From: an uncultured Collinsella sp.
GTDB lineage: Bacteria > Actinomycetota > Coriobacteriia > Coriobacteriales > Coriobacteriaceae
Reading direction: 5' to 3'
Assembly: GCA_900551205.1 (NCBI GenBank)
Contig: URUW01000117.1
Span: forward strand, 1 to 5,945
DNA: 5,945 nt
Below are positions 4,880 through 5,945 of the stretch, one piece after another. The notes beneath the pieces are model-generated. The model searched no databases, was not told where the DNA came from, and saw only the letters and a program-made list of their open reading frames with translations. Made by a program: the position numbers and the translations under genes. Position 1 is the first letter of the stretch, and every line of letters begins with the position of its first letter.

Positions 4880-5945
4880 TTAGAGCGTGATGATGTCCGA
4901 GATATTGAGGGCCTGAGCATCGGTGACGTCGTGTGTGGCGAGTAGGAGCGTGCGACCGTCGAGCAGATCGAGCACGACCTCGGCGCATGCGTCGCGTGCA
5001 GCGGTATCCAGACCGGTAAAGGGCTCGTCCAGAATCACCGCGTCGCCCGGGCACAGCAGTGCTCGGGCAATCTCGACGCGACGACGCTGCCCACCCGAGA
5101 GCTCGGCCACGCGAGCATGCACATCGATCCCCGGTACCAACAGGCGCAGCAGGGCCGCGGCACTCGAGGCATCCACGCGCGCGTCGGCGCACACCAGCAC
5201 GTTATCCAGGGCAGAAACGTCCTCGACTAGGCGCACATCCTGAAACACCATGGAACACGGCGCGCACTCCCCCGCTGCCAGCGCAAGCAACGTCGACTTG
5301 CCCACACCCGAGGCGCCCATCACGCAGGTCCGCCCACCGGCGGGCACGCGAAGTACCAGTCCGTCAAGCGCCGGCGCCCAGGGCGCACGATCGCCCACAG
5401 CAAGCGCAAGCTCCGCCGCAACCCCGCCGCCAGCAGAACCGCCCGCACGGCCGTGCAAGCCGCGTCCATGCGCCCGCACGGCCGCGCGCCACGCCACGGG
5501 TCCCGAAACCCGCAGCAGCCACACCAGCACGCGCTCGCACGCCCACGAGGCGGCAACGACCAGCACGGTCCAAGCCAGCAGGTCGGCCGTCTCAATCAAA
5601 AGCTTTGCCTGATAGATGCGCTCACCCACGGTGCCCACCGCCATGCCGATCAGCTCGGCTGCCACGCCGGCCTTCCAGCTCATGCCGATCACGGCACGGG
5701 CACACGAAAGCACAAACGGCAGGACTTCGCGCCAGGTATGAGCGCAAAACAGGCGCCATCCCCGCACGCCATGCAGGCGGAACATCTGCTCCAGCGGCTT
5801 ATCCACTTGTGCCAAGCCCTCGACCAGAGAGAAATACACGCCCGGCAGCGCCATCAAAAAGACTGCCGCGATGCTCACGCGCGCCGACCCCAGCCAGATA
5901 AGCAACAGGACCACCACGCAGGCGACCGGCGTCGCCTTTACAAAC
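4880..5945 (-). CDS. ABC transporter, fused permease-ATPase of the NitT/TauT/SsuBC type (5' end outside window)
   Basis: About 354 residues are visible, and the frame runs off the right edge. The first residues (KATPVA, then IWLGSARVSI) already lie inside the permease family, so the GTG at 5915-5917 is not the start. The N-terminal part is a BPD_transp_1 permease like SsuC/TauC/ThiX. Its EAA loop, starting EQMFRLHG and ending LP, is encoded at about 5717-5791, followed by WKAGVAAELIG and ADLLAWT. A Gly/Ala/Arg-rich linker (about 5414-5491) leads into an SsuB-like ATPase: Walker A GASGVGKST (5291-5317), Q-loop VFQDVRL, signature LSGGQ (5087-5101), Walker B VILDEP (5021-5038), and switch His in ATHD (near 4931). 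Only 17 residues separate Walker A from the Q-loop Gln, against about 40 in typical SsuB, so the ATPase is trimmed but has all catalytic motifs. It would power import at the cytoplasmic membrane. The substrate (sulfonate, taurine, pyrimidine or other) cannot be told; no binding protein is in view. Confidence 0.9.
   Translation of the reverse strand, partial: FVKATPVACVVVLLLIWLGSARVSIAAVFLMALPGVYFSLVEGLAQVDKPLEQMFRLHGVRGWRLFCAHTWREVLPFVLSCARAVIGMSWKAGVAAELIGMAVGTVGERIYQAKLLIETADLLAWTVLVVAASWACERVLVWLLRVSGPVAWRAAVRAHGRGLHGRAGGSAGGGVAAELALAVGDRAPWAPALDGLVLRVPAGGRTCVMGASGVGKSTLLALAAGECAPCSMVFQDVRLVEDVSALDNVLVCADARVDASSAAALLRLLVPGIDVHARVAELSGGQRRRVEIARALLCPGDAVILDEPFTGLDTAARDACAEVVLDLLDGRTLLLATHDVTDAQALNISDIITL

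Noticed and set aside
5059..5901. Plus-strand 280-residue open frame opposite the ABC transporter
   Set aside because: It is an Arg/Pro/Ala-rich shadow. The opposite strand carries Walker A, signature and Walker B motifs in order.

Overview
The window looks like chromosomal DNA from a high-GC gut actinobacterium, most likely a Coriobacteriia member such as Collinsella. This is inferred from the GC-rich coding style, the strong AGGAGG-type ribosome sites, and the combination of a YgiQ radical SAM enzyme, CPBP protease, DUF1275 protein and compact ABC transporter. It was not tested by any search. There are five recognisable protein genes plus one unrecognised partial ORF. No RNA gene, CRISPR array or complete mobile element was seen.

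Layout. Bases 1-253 hold the 3' end of an AT-rich (about 42% GC by hand count) unrecognised ORF on the plus strand, followed by two hairpins. The second is a clear minus-strand intrinsic terminator. A DUF1275/YoaK membrane protein (376-1092, minus) and a YgiQ-family radical SAM protein (1349-3484, plus) diverge from a 256-base spacer. That spacer carries a perfect 12-bp inverted repeat next to a possible -10 box. YgiQ converges on a CPBP intramembrane protease gene (3481-4392, minus), and the two stop codons share the tetranucleotide CTAG. Upstream of the protease lies a REP-like palindromic repeat cluster (about 4412-4486). It runs into the 3' end of a short RelB/DinJ-type antitoxin gene (4443-4664, minus), which has no toxin partner beside it. 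The antitoxin leader contains a stem-loop and, further upstream, a palindrome with GTATT repeated every 10 bp. From 4880 to the right edge is the 3' part of an ABC transporter gene in which an SsuC/TauC-type permease is fused to a trimmed SsuB/TauB-type ATPase.

The genes do not form an obvious joint pathway. The ABC protein, antitoxin and protease lie in the same direction, but the 215-base gap before the antitoxin and the repeat cluster before the protease argue against one tight operon. The parts most worth a second look are the solitary antitoxin whose C-terminus is encoded by repeat DNA, its likely operator, the repeat family itself, and the one-chain transporter. I found no convincing complete new system.
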